The notes under the pieces: model-generated
The model's database searches: none
What the model saw: the letters and a program-made list of their open reading frames with translations, nothing else
What the model was told of the DNA's origin: nothing
Made by a program: the position numbers and the translations under genes
Part shown: positions 1-7,372 of the stretch, piece by piece
How positions within the stretch are numbered: position 1 is the first letter of the stretch
How the letters are laid out: each line of letters starts with the position of its first letter
From: Polyangiaceae bacterium
GTDB taxonomy: Bacteria > Myxococcota_A > Polyangia > Polyangiales > Polyangiaceae
Assembly: GCA_029266615.1 (NCBI GenBank)
Contig: JAQSWN010000002.1
Span: 38,327-102,326, forward strand
Direction: 5' to 3'
DNA length: 64,000 nucleotides

Positions 1-1
1 G

Positions 2-1489
2 GACTTCGTGAAAGTGCTGGATTTCGGCATCGCGAAGGTGCCGATCGGGGAGGTACCGGGCGGGACCGACACGCCTGCGCACACGCCCATCACCAAAGCC
101 GGCATGGTGTTCGGCACGCCCGAGTACATGGCGCCCGAACAAGCGCTCGGACAAACCGTGGACGGCCGCGCCGACCTGTACGCGCTCGGGGTGATTCTGT
201 ACGAAATGCTGTCCGGCTCGCGCCCCTTTTCGAGCCAGAGCCAGGTGGGCATCTTGGGCCAGCAGCTGTCCAAGCCGCCACCGAAGATCAGCGACCGCGC
301 TCCCGGCATCCTCGTGCCGCCGGCGGTGGAAGCGGTTGCGATGCGCCTGTTGCAGCGCGAGTCGGGCGATCGCTACCAGTCTGCGGCGGAGGTAGTCGAC
401 GTGATCAATCGCCTACTCGCGCCGATCCCGGGCCGCGGCATTTACCGCTTCACGTTGCCGGAAGGCTTTCCCTCGCAGCCGCCGCCTTCGGACGAGGTGC
501 TGTCGCTCCGCGAGGCCATCACCGTGAACACCGCGCCGAAGCGGCTCGACCCGACGCCGGTGCCGCTCGCGGGCTCCCTGCCGGAGCTCGATCCTCTGCT
601 CGGCGCGTCGCCGAAGCCGAGCTTGGACGAGCGGCTGGCCGCGCTCCGCGCTAAGTTGCCTCCGGCGTTGCAGAACGCGGCCAAGAACGTGCCTTCGCGG
701 CTGTTGTTCGGTGGCGCGGCCGCGGTCGTTTTGCTGCTGCTACTCATCGTCGTGGTGGCGGGGTCGTCGGGAGGGGACGCCGAAACGGGACCGACGGCGG
801 CCACGACCGGGTCACCCGCGACCAGCGCCGACGCACCCCCAACGCCCGCCAAGGAAGGGCCGTTCGCCCGCCCCGACGAGCTCACGGAGGCGAAGGCGGG
901 CGGTCCCAAGGCGTACGACGCGCTGCTCGACAAGTACCCCAAAGATCCGAACATTGCCGTGGAGATGGCGCGGGATTTGGCGGCGAAGAAGAACTACCCG
1001 GGCGCGGTGGCGGCCGTGGGGCGCGCCCTCTCTATCGATTCGTCGTTTCAAAACAACGCTCAACTCGCGTCCCTCGTCTTCCAGACCGCGCAGGTCAAGG
1101 CGAGCAGCGACGCGGCGTTCGCCCTGCTCGAGGGCGCGATGGGCTCACGCGGCGCGGACATTGCGTACGATTTGGTCACCACGCCCAACGTGAGGCCGTG
1201 GGTGCAATCACGCGCGGAGACGTTCCTTCAAGCGCCCGCGTTCGAGAAGGTAGCGACGCCGGGGCTGCGCGCCACCATCAAGCTCCGGTACTCCGCCGGC
1301 TGCGACGAAAAGCGTGCCCTTCTCGGCGAAGTGAAGAAGAGCTCGGACGAGCGAGCCTTGTTCGAGCTCGTCCCGCTCCAGGACAAAACCGGCTGCGGCG
1401 CGCGCAAGAAGGACGATTGTTATCCTTGCCTGCGCACCTCCAACGAGCTGGACGACGCGATCGCCGCGGTGCGAACTCGTAAGCGATAG
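2..1489 (+). CDS. Ser/Thr protein kinase, C-terminal part (truncated by window start)
   Basis: The reading frame is open from the first base, so the N-lobe and catalytic loop lie outside the window. What remains starts just before the DFG motif (LDFGIAK). It continues with an activation segment bearing an inserted Thr/Pro stretch, the GTPEYMAPEQ motif about 40 residues in, and the subdomain IX motif DGRADLYALG, all typical of active bacterial Hanks-type kinases. The kinase core ends near residue 140. A Pro-rich linker follows, then one strong transmembrane helix (near residues 230-255, FGGAAAVVLLLLLIVVVAG). The roughly 240-residue C-terminal domain is probably periplasmic; its Ala-rich helical pairs look like degenerate TPRs and it ends with several Cys. 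This is the usual myxobacterial layout of cytoplasmic kinase, single helix and external sensor. The ligand and substrates cannot be told. The assignment to the kinase family is secure. Confidence 0.92.
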   Translation, partial: DFVKVLDFGIAKVPIGEVPGGTDTPAHTPITKAGMVFGTPEYMAPEQALGQTVDGRADLYALGVILYEMLSGSRPFSSQSQVGILGQQLSKPPPKISDRAPGILVPPAVEAVAMRLLQRESGDRYQSAAEVVDVINRLLAPIPGRGIYRFTLPEGFPSQPPPSDEVLSLREAITVNTAPKRLDPTPVPLAGSLPELDPLLGASPKPSLDERLAALRAKLPPALQNAAKNVPSRLLFGGAAAVVLLLLLIVVVAGSSGGDAETGPTAATTGSPATSADAPPTPAKEGPFARPDELTEAKAGGPKAYDALLDKYPKDPNIAVEMARDLAAKKNYPGAVAAVGRALSIDSSFQNNAQLASLVFQTAQVKASSDAAFALLEGAMGSRGADIAYDLVTTPNVRPWVQSRAETFLQAPAFEKVATPGLRATIKLRYSAGCDEKRALLGEVKKSSDERALFELVPLQDKTGCGARKKDDCYPCLRTSNELDDAIAAVRTRKR

Positions 1490-1751
1490 GGCCCCCGCCC
1501 CGTCGCGTCATGACGCTTTGCGTGTGCTCCAAGAGCTTGCGCGGTTGTGCGCGCGTCTTCGGGAGACACATTCGGTCATATCACTCCTCGGGGTGATGTG
1601 TGTGCAGCTCGCACGAATCGGCGCGCGGCCCCGCTACGACGCGGCTTTTCGCAACATGGAGGACATCCGCCAGACACCACCGCATTGAGCCGCCGTGTCT
1701 TCGCTACGCGTGTGCGAAGCGCGCGGCGTTCCCTCAAAGGAGCCCCCTCGA
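1490..1751. other. Intergenic region with two small dyads and a strong ribosome binding site
   Basis: No credible gene is present. A perfect 12-bp palindrome (GCGTCATGACGC, 1505-1516) lies 16 bases after the kinase stop. A short hairpin with arms ATCAC/GTGAT spans 1580-1597. The sequence AAAGGAG at 1736-1742 lies 9 bases before the ATG at 1752 and sets the start of the next gene. Either dyad could be a regulatory site or part of a terminator, but neither is followed by a T-run. Confidence 0.4.
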
Positions 1752-2468
1752 ATGCTACGTTTGACTTTGCCCCGCCTCGCTACGCTCGCGCTGAGCGGCG
1801 CGCTCGCCGCGTGCTCAGGATCGGACCCCGCGGACCCACCCCTCGGTAATGCCGGCACCAACGCGGGTGGCTCCGGTGCGGGATCCTCGGGATCCGGAGC
1901 GAGTGGCTCCGACAGCGGCGGCTCGTCAGCCGCAGGAACCGCGGCGGGCGGCTCGTCCACGACGGGCGGCACGTTCAACCAAGGCGGCAGCACGGTTGGT
2001 ATCGGCGGCACTTTCGGCACGGCGGGGGCGGCGGGGACGGCAACGGGAGGCGGTGGAAGTGGCGGAAGCGGCGGAGCGGGGGGCGCGGCCGCGGGCGGCG
2101 GAGCGGGCGGCATGGGCGGCAGCGGAGGCGCGCCGACCGAAGCCATGGTCTGTGAAGGAACGGGGTGGACCGCGTCGGCGCTCGTCTCGACGGATCCGCC
2201 CTCCAATGCCATCGATCGCGATGCGGATCGCAATCAGAGCCGCTTCTCGACGGGGCGACCCATGACCGTCGGCGATTGGTTGCAGGTGGACTTCGGCCGA
2301 ACGCTCACGGTCGACGACGTTTCGATTCGCTGGGGCGCGAGCGACTACGCCGGCAAGCTCGACGTGCGTCTTTCCGACACCCCCGCTCGCTCACCAGAGC
2401 GCTGCGACCGTGGCCGGCGTAACTGGCGTCGTGGGGACCCAGAAGGTGGACCTGCCCTACCAGGCTGA
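1752..2468 (+). CDS. Surface lipoprotein with discoidin domain, 5' part (frameshifted)
   Basis: The start is ATG 1752 because AAAGGAG sits 9 bases upstream; the frame is open further upstream but that part lacks coding character. The signal peptide ends in a lipobox (GALAAC, Cys about residue 20), giving a lipoprotein. A Gly/Ser/Ala/Thr-rich linker of about 110 residues follows, then the first half of a discoidin (F5/8 type C) domain: the segment around DWLQVDFGRTLTVDDVSIRW is typical of this galactose-binding fold. The domain breaks off after RLSDTP, where the frame turns into Arg-rich nonsense and stops at 2468. The rest of the domain continues in another frame (next entry). Removing one C from the five-C run at 2380-2384 restores reading as SDTPLAHQSAATVAGV, so the two parts are one gene split by a single-base insertion or a sequencing error. 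Confidence 0.75.
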   Translation: MLRLTLPRLATLALSGALAACSGSDPADPPLGNAGTNAGGSGAGSSGSGASGSDSGGSSAAGTAAGGSSTTGGTFNQGGSTVGIGGTFGTAGAAGTATGGGGSGGSGGAGGAAAGGGAGGMGGSGGAPTEAMVCEGTGWTASALVSTDPPSNAIDRDADRNQSRFSTGRPMTVGDWLQVDFGRTLTVDDVSIRWGASDYAGKLDVRLSDTPARSPERCDRGRRNWRRGDPEGGPALPG

Positions 2469-3918
2469 AGGTCGCTACCTACTCATCACGCTCAAGGACA
2501 TCAGCTCTACGAACTGGTGGTCGATCCAAGACGTCTTCATCACTTGCGGCGACGGCATGATGGGCGGTGGTGGCGGCGGTACGAGCGGAGCGGGCGGAAC
2601 CGCGAACGGCGGAGCGGGCGGAGCCGCGAACGGCGGAACCGCGACCGGTGGCACGGACCCGGGGAGCGGCGGCACCGCGAGCGGCGGCACCGCCGGCACC
2701 GGCCCGGAGCCGGAATGCCAGACCGCAGCCGACTGCGTGAACGAAAACGCGTGCCTGGACGTTGCTTGCACGGCTGGCCAGTGCGTCACGACGCCGAACA
2801 GCGCGGACTGCCCGGACGACAACAACCCCTGCACGGACGACGTCTGCAGTCAGGGCTCGTGCGGCGAAGACACCGGCGTGTGCGTGGGCAGCGACCTCGT
2901 GATCATTCGCGTGAATCGGCCGCAGGCAAATCAGCACGTGTTCGTCAACCCGGCCGACGGCATCTTGAGGTCTACGGCAGCGGCGTCCGGGGCAGCCATC
3001 TTTCAGCAGGAGTTTTTGAACGGCACGAAGCTCCAGTTCAAACTCAAGGACATGGAGACGGGCCTGTACGTCGGCATCGGCGCCAACGAACGCCTGTTTG
3101 CGAACGCAGACGTGGCCGCGGCGATGGTGTTCGGCGCTCCGGACTGCACCACCCCGTTCGTCGGCCTCTTCGCGTATGGGGACGATGACGACCTCCGCGC
3201 GTTGACGGCCGAAGCGAACGAGTTCCTCGAAGCGACGAGACCGTCATGCGACCCGAACAACGCCGGCGCCTGGGAGAAGTTCCAGCTGCTCCCCGTCGTG
3301 CCCGGTTGCAAGGCGGACGTCGACTGCGACGACGATAACCCGTGCACCGAGCAGACGTGCAACGCCGGTCAGTGCGTGTTCGCCGACGCGCCGGAGACCA
3401 CGGCTTGCGCGAGCGACGACAACGCGTGCACGACCGACGTCTGCATGGGCGGCCTGTGCGTCCACGAAAACAGCGTTATTGGCGGCGAGTGCGGAACGGC
3501 GCTCGTGACCATCCGCGCCAACCGCAACGACAACTACATCACGCTGAACGAGGTCGGTAACTTCCTGGACTGGAACGCTCCGCTCCTGGAGAACGCCAGC
3601 ATGTTCGAGCTCGTGGACCAGGTCGGCACGCAGTTCAAGCTGCGCGCCGAGAACGGCTCGTTCGTTCGGATCACGACCTTGGGTGCCAACCCAGACGAGC
3701 TGGTGGCCGACGCCTCCTACCTCGAGGCGGGCATCTTCGACAACGCGCCCTGCGGCGTGGCGGTGCCGAAGCAGAGCTTCCGCGCCGTGAGCGACGTCGA
3801 CGACGCGCAGCGCTACGTGAAGACGGACACCGCCCACCTGCGCGCCATCAACGCCGACTGCGGCGGTGGCACCACGTCGTGGGAACAGTTCGAGTTCACG
3901 CCGGTGGCCCAGCCTTGA
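2410..3918 (+). CDS. Surface lipoprotein, 3' part: end of discoidin domain, Cys-rich repeats and fascin-like domains
   Basis: This frame carries the second half of the discoidin domain (KVDLPYQAEGRYLLITL) and then a second Gly-rich linker. Two repeats of the same unit follow. Each unit has a Cys-rich segment of the type DNNPCTDDVC / DDNPCTEQTC and then a domain of about 130 residues that resembles the beta-trefoil fascin/actin-crosslinking fold (segments such as KLQFKLKDMETGLYVGIG and QFKLRAENGSFVRI). Such proteins are probably carbohydrate- or matrix-binding and displayed on the outer membrane in myxobacteria. The GTG at 2410 is only the first in-frame start after the frameshift; there is no ribosome binding site for it, so it is unlikely to be translated independently. 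If the shift is real, the lipoprotein is truncated within its binding domain. Confidence 0.7.
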   Translation: MAGVTGVVGTQKVDLPYQAEGRYLLITLKDISSTNWWSIQDVFITCGDGMMGGGGGGTSGAGGTANGGAGGAANGGTATGGTDPGSGGTASGGTAGTGPEPECQTAADCVNENACLDVACTAGQCVTTPNSADCPDDNNPCTDDVCSQGSCGEDTGVCVGSDLVIIRVNRPQANQHVFVNPADGILRSTAAASGAAIFQQEFLNGTKLQFKLKDMETGLYVGIGANERLFANADVAAAMVFGAPDCTTPFVGLFAYGDDDDLRALTAEANEFLEATRPSCDPNNAGAWEKFQLLPVVPGCKADVDCDDDNPCTEQTCNAGQCVFADAPETTACASDDNACTTDVCMGGLCVHENSVIGGECGTALVTIRANRNDNYITLNEVGNFLDWNAPLLENASMFELVDQVGTQFKLRAENGSFVRITTLGANPDELVADASYLEAGIFDNAPCGVAVPKQSFRAVSDVDDAQRYVKTDTAHLRAINADCGGGTTSWEQFEFTPVAQP

Positions 3919-3936
3919 GCTAGTCCGGCGCGGCCC

Positions 3937-3975
3937 ACGCGGGGCAGCGAGCTTTCGAGCCCGCTCGCCCCGCGT
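3937..3975. terminator. Hairpin between convergent genes
   Basis: A perfect 9-bp inverted repeat (ACGCGGGGC / GCCCCGCGT) at 3937-3945 and 3967-3975 lies between the stop codons of the discoidin lipoprotein gene and the convergent dehydrogenase gene. There is no clear T-run on either side, so it would be a bidirectional GC-rich terminator of a weak canonical type. Confidence 0.5.
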
Positions 3976-3988
3976 AGCCGTTCGTGTC

Positions 3989-4897
3989 TCAACGAAGCTC
4001 GGGAGCGAGCTCCTCGAGCCACAGGTTCAGGTATTCGGAGCTGATCGCCGAGGCGTGCGGCATGACGTGCAGGTTCGGCACGTCCCAGAGCGGTGAGTCG
4101 GCCGGCAAAGGCTCGACGTGGAACACGTCCAAGAAGGCGTGCCCGAGTTGGCCCGCCCCGAGCGCTCGCACCAGCGCCGCTTCATCGACCGCGTTGCCTC
4201 GCCCAAGGTTGTACAAGCTCGCGCTCGGTTTCAGCAGGCGGAGCGCGGCTTCGTCGATGAGGTGATCGGTGCCCGTATCGCTCGGTAGCGTGAGCACGAC
4301 GTGATCGGCCTGGGGCAAAAGCCGACGCAGCTCCGAGACGGGGTGAACCGCGTCGGCGGGAGCCGGATCGCCCGCAGGGCTACGTTTGACGCCGGTGACG
4401 CTCATTCCGACCGCTTTGAGTAGCCGAGCGCATTGTCTCCCGAGCGGCCCGTAGCCGACTATCAGCGCGCTCTGACCCGCGAGACGCCGCGTCCTTCCGA
4501 ACGCGTCCCGATCCCAAAGCCGCTGTTGCTGCTGAGAGAGGCACAGATCGAGGCGGCGCGAATGAAAGAGCATCATCGCGAGGAGCGACTCCGCCATGAT
4601 CTTGCCGTGAAAGCTGCCATGGCTGACGCGCACGCGGCGCTGTGGATCCATGTCCACCAATTCACGTCCAGCTGACGGTGTCGCCACCAGGCGAAGCAGG
4701 GGTGCGCGCGGGTACCACTCCGCTGCAAACCGCCACACGAGCGCCGCTTCCGCGCTCGGAATCAGCGCTAAAAACGCGTCGCGGCTCTCCGCGACGACGA
4801 AGTCGTGTTGTGGATATTCACTCCGGAGTGCCTCAAGTTGAGACGAGCTCAAATCGAACGCTCGAATCGGGCTCTCGAGCCAGATGACGACCTTCAT
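3989..4897 (-). CDS. D-isomer-specific 2-hydroxyacid dehydrogenase family protein
   Basis: The 302-residue protein has the NAD-binding Rossmann motif VGYGPLG at residues 147-153. It also has the catalytic triad of the D-2-hydroxyacid dehydrogenase family: Arg233 in NLGRGN, Glu262 in FHVEPLP, and His281 in VMPHAS. The family reduces 2-keto acids or oxidises D-2-hydroxy acids with NAD(P)H (glyoxylate/hydroxypyruvate reductase, phosphoglycerate dehydrogenase and others). The N-terminal substrate domain is short and divergent, so the substrate cannot be named. The gene stands alone, convergent with the upstream lipoprotein gene and divergent from the hydrolase gene on its other side. The ATG at 4897 begins MKVVIWLES, a normal first strand for this fold. 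Confidence 0.88.
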   Translation of the reverse strand: MKVVIWLESPIRAFDLSSSQLEALRSEYPQHDFVVAESRDAFLALIPSAEAALVWRFAAEWYPRAPLLRLVATPSAGRELVDMDPQRRVRVSHGSFHGKIMAESLLAMMLFHSRRLDLCLSQQQQRLWDRDAFGRTRRLAGQSALIVGYGPLGRQCARLLKAVGMSVTGVKRSPAGDPAPADAVHPVSELRRLLPQADHVVLTLPSDTGTDHLIDEAALRLLKPSASLYNLGRGNAVDEAALVRALGAGQLGHAFLDVFHVEPLPADSPLWDVPNLHVMPHASAISSEYLNLWLEELAPELR

Positions 4898-5034
4898 GGC
4901 CGCGAGCCTAGCAAGGAGCGCCGCCGTTCATCACCCTTCTGTGTAAGCGTGAGTAGATGAAGGTATGCGGGTTGTTTCGACGCTAACCAAATAACTAAAG
5001 TCAGCGAGCGTCCAAACTTCGTAAGGTGGTCGCC

Positions 5035-6216
5035 ATGGGACTTCACGGCGCTTTGTTCGCAGCGTGGGCGTTTAGCTCATTTCCGGCCTATGACATTCTG
5101 TCTACCAACGTCACCCAGCCTCACTGCTCTCTCGAGCGCGTCGAGTACCGGGTGGAGGTGGACGGAGAATCGCTCAACCGCTTCTCCATCACCCACGTGA
5201 GCAAGAAGCACGGCGCTAGCAAAGGAGCGTTGCTGCTCCTGAGCCCCTTCTCGCTTCCGGGCGCGTTCTACGAGATCAGTGAAGCGGGCGACTACCAAAA
5301 GTCCGCCGCGGGCGAGCTCGCCAAAGCCGGGTACGACGTGTGGCTCGTCGACCAGCGACGCACCGGCCTGCCCGTAGGCGCGTGCGAGTCAGGGACCGAC
5401 TGTAGCGCGATGGCGGGCTGGGACTTCGACACCTACTCGGAAGACGCCTTGTTCGCGCTCGAGCTCGTGAAGTCCGACCGCCCGCGTGGCAAGCCCGTGA
5501 TCGGCGGGTTCTCCGCGGGCGCCAACGCGGCTCTTGCCACCGTCAACCGCGCGCCGGGCGAGTTCGCTGGCGTCTTCCTCTACGAAGGCACCTTTTACAA
5601 TCAGGACGCGGCGATCGCCGCGCACAACGACCCCATCTGCACCAACCTCGAAGGCGCGCTCGCTGGCGGCGCCTTGTTCGACCCGAGCACCGCGGTCCTG
5701 GGCGGCGTTCTCCAGCTCGCCAAGTCCGATCCCGCAGGCCTTTCCCCATTCCCGTTCTTCCCACCCGGAACGACCAACCGGCAGTCGATGTTCTTCGTTT
5801 TCAGTGCGCCCCCTCCGCCCGGAGCTCTCGCCCCCACCTCTAGCTTCATCCGCAACATCGGCGATTTCGGCACCCAGCAGTTCGTGTACACGAACGAAGC
5901 GCGCCTGCAGCTGGTAGGTCCCCTCTTCGACAACTACGGCTCACTACCCGCGCTGCGCGATCTCGCATGCGGCCTCGCCGGACGTGACGACAGCCACTAC
6001 GACAACGTTGGCGAGTTCCATGGCGACGTCCTCCTCTTCGTGGAGGGCACCGGCTTCGGTCCGGCCATGTTCGACACGGCGGAGCTCTTCGAGGGCGCGG
6101 ACGACATCACCATCGACCACAACCCGGAGCTCGGCGAGGCGGACCCGTACTTCGGCTCCGCCTGGAAGCGCACGTTTCTTCAGCCGCTCCAGAAGTGGCT
6201 GAAGCAGACTCTGTAA
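5035..6216 (+). CDS. Alpha/beta-hydrolase family protein
   Basis: The 393-residue protein has a nucleophile elbow GFSAG (Ser160) after the strand KPVIG, and an upstream segment GYDVWLVDQRRTG that fits the strand and loop carrying the acidic region of alpha/beta hydrolases. This suggests an esterase, lipase or peptidase; the substrate is unknown. The N-terminus is moderately hydrophobic (GALFAAWAFSSFPAYD) and the mature part has several Cys (C31, C117, C123), so export is plausible but no clear cleavage site is visible. The ATG at 5035 is chosen because AAGGTGG lies 5-6 bases before it; a GTG at 5026 in the same frame is the alternative. The gene is divergent from the dehydrogenase across 137 bp. 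Confidence 0.72.
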   Translation: MGLHGALFAAWAFSSFPAYDILSTNVTQPHCSLERVEYRVEVDGESLNRFSITHVSKKHGASKGALLLLSPFSLPGAFYEISEAGDYQKSAAGELAKAGYDVWLVDQRRTGLPVGACESGTDCSAMAGWDFDTYSEDALFALELVKSDRPRGKPVIGGFSAGANAALATVNRAPGEFAGVFLYEGTFYNQDAAIAAHNDPICTNLEGALAGGALFDPSTAVLGGVLQLAKSDPAGLSPFPFFPPGTTNRQSMFFVFSAPPPPGALAPTSSFIRNIGDFGTQQFVYTNEARLQLVGPLFDNYGSLPALRDLACGLAGRDDSHYDNVGEFHGDVLLFVEGTGFGPAMFDTAELFEGADDITIDHNPELGEADPYFGSAWKRTFLQPLQKWLKQTL

Positions 6217-6245
6217 TTACCTGGGGGCCAACGAAAGCGGTCTCG

Positions 6246-6290
6246 CGGCGGCACGAACCCTGTGCCGTCGCTGGTTCCCGCTCGGCGGGA
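6246..6290 (+). terminator. Two adjacent hairpins after the hydrolase gene
   Basis: The first hairpin has 9-bp arms with one G-U pair at 6246-6254 and 6262-6270. The second has 6-bp arms TCCCGC/GCGGGA around a 3-base loop at 6276-6290. They begin 30 bases after the TAA of the hydrolase gene. No T-run follows, so termination is inferred only from position and structure. Confidence 0.4.
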
Positions 6291-6508
6291 CGAGATTCTG
6301 AATTTACAGGGCTTCTTGACGCGAGCACCAGGTATCGCGCTCAGCGCGCGCGTGGTGACCCGTTCTCGGAGCTGGGCGAGCGCGCCCACGTCTACGCGGA
6401 CCCGACCGCCTTCGAGAAAGTAGTTCGCACCTTCGAGAACTGAGCCGCGCCGGCGCGAACCCAGAATCTCTCCCTCGCACAACTCCCGATCTCCCGAACT
6501 CCTGCGAA

Positions 6509-6532
6509 TCTCGGTCTCGGTCTCGGTCTCCG
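6509..6532. repeat. Short tandem repeat (TCTCGG)3 plus a variant unit
   Basis: Three perfect TCTCGG units at 6509-6526 are followed by TCTCCG. It lies in non-coding DNA; such a tract can vary by slippage but shows no link to either neighbouring gene. Confidence 0.7.
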
Positions 6533-6577
6533 TCGAACAAGGTGAACCAGTGACGCGAGAGAGTTCGTGCCGGCGCG

Positions 6578-6606
6578 TGACCGGGTTCGTTGGCCTAACC
6601 CGGTCA
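6578..6606 (-). terminator. Perfect hairpin downstream of the DsbA-like gene pair
   Basis: Arms of 10 bp, TGACCGGGTT at 6578-6587 and AACCCGGTCA at 6597-6606, enclose a 9-base loop. The hairpin ends 4 bases from the stop codon of the minus-strand DsbA-like lipoprotein gene. It is the likely transcript end for that gene pair and could also stop read-through from the plus strand. Confidence 0.6.
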
Positions 6607-6610
6607 GTAG

Positions 6611-7372
6611 CTAGGGGGCTTCGCGAAGCGCGCGCTCGATCACGATGGCGTACTCGGACTCGAAGCGCGCGCCCATCAGGTAGTAGTCGTTGATGAAGAC
6701 GGCGGGAGTGCCCTCCACCCCGGCGGCGTCGCCGGCTGCGACGTCTGCGTCGATGGCCGCGTCCCACTGCGTCGAGGTGACGGCTTGCGCGACCTTGGTC
6801 GGATCCAGCGAGAGCTTGGTGGCGGCTTTTTGAAGGCCTGCGTCGCTGAGGTCGGCTTGGGGGGAGAAGAGCCAGTCGTGGAATTTCCAGAAAGCGGGGT
6901 TGCCGCCTTGGGCAAAAGCAGAAAGCGCCGCGCGGGCGGCGGGGCGGGCGCGAGAGTGCATCGGCAGCGGGTAGTTACGCCACACGACGCGAATGCGTCC
7001 ATCGAAGCGCTCCTCTACGTCGGCCAGCGCGGGGGCGGCGCGCACGCAAAAGGGGCACTCGAAATCACTGAAGACCTGCACGGTCACCTTCGCGTTCGCG
7101 GGACCTTTGGCAGGATTTTGCGCCGACACGGCGGGCGCTCGGGGAACCTTCACGGAGACCTTGTCGACGTCCGCGTCCGTGAGCTTCGGCTCCGGCTCGT
7201 CCCCGAAGCCTGGCCAAATGGGGCCGCCCGGTGACGTGACGTCGATCTGTCCGGATTTGGCGCCGGCTTGGCCCGGCCGCTCGCAAGCGACCGAGCCAAG
7301 GACGCACAGGAGCGCGAGCGCGCCCGCGACGCCAGACGGCGCCCCGAAGCGTGCTTGCGCTCCTCCTGCCAT
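6611..7372 (-). CDS. DsbA-family thioredoxin-fold lipoprotein
   Basis: The 253-residue protein has a signal peptide ending in the lipobox GSVAC (Cys30), so it is probably a periplasm-facing lipoprotein. Residues about 90-253 form a DsbA-like thioredoxin domain: the active site CPFC is at residues 106-109 after VFSDFE, and the cis-Pro loop is EGTPAVFIN. The family catalyses thiol-disulfide exchange in exported proteins; CPFC is the motif of the myxobacterial and actinobacterial DsbA-like group, not the CPHC of E. coli DsbA. Its ATG shares one base with the stop of the upstream triple-domain gene (TGATG), so the two are translationally coupled and probably work together. Confidence 0.88.
   Translation of the reverse strand: MAGGAQARFGAPSGVAGALALLCVLGSVACERPGQAGAKSGQIDVTSPGGPIWPGFGDEPEPKLTDADVDKVSVKVPRAPAVSAQNPAKGPANAKVTVQVFSDFECPFCVRAAPALADVEERFDGRIRVVWRNYPLPMHSRARPAARAALSAFAQGGNPAFWKFHDWLFSPQADLSDAGLQKAATKLSLDPTKVAQAVTSTQWDAAIDADVAAGDAAGVEGTPAVFINDYYLMGARFESEYAIVIERALREAP

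Larger units (their letters stand above)
6217..6610. other. Gene-free spacer between converging genes
   Basis: No reading frame here has coding character. It contains two hairpins after the hydrolase stop, a hexanucleotide tandem repeat and a perfect hairpin next to the stop of the minus-strand DsbA-like gene; each is listed separately. The remainder shows nothing recognisable. Confidence 0.6.

Noticed and set aside
4972..4997. Candidate promoter TTGTTT-N14-TAACTA before the alpha/beta hydrolase gene
   Set aside because: The spacing is too short for a standard sigma-70 promoter and no second signal supports it.
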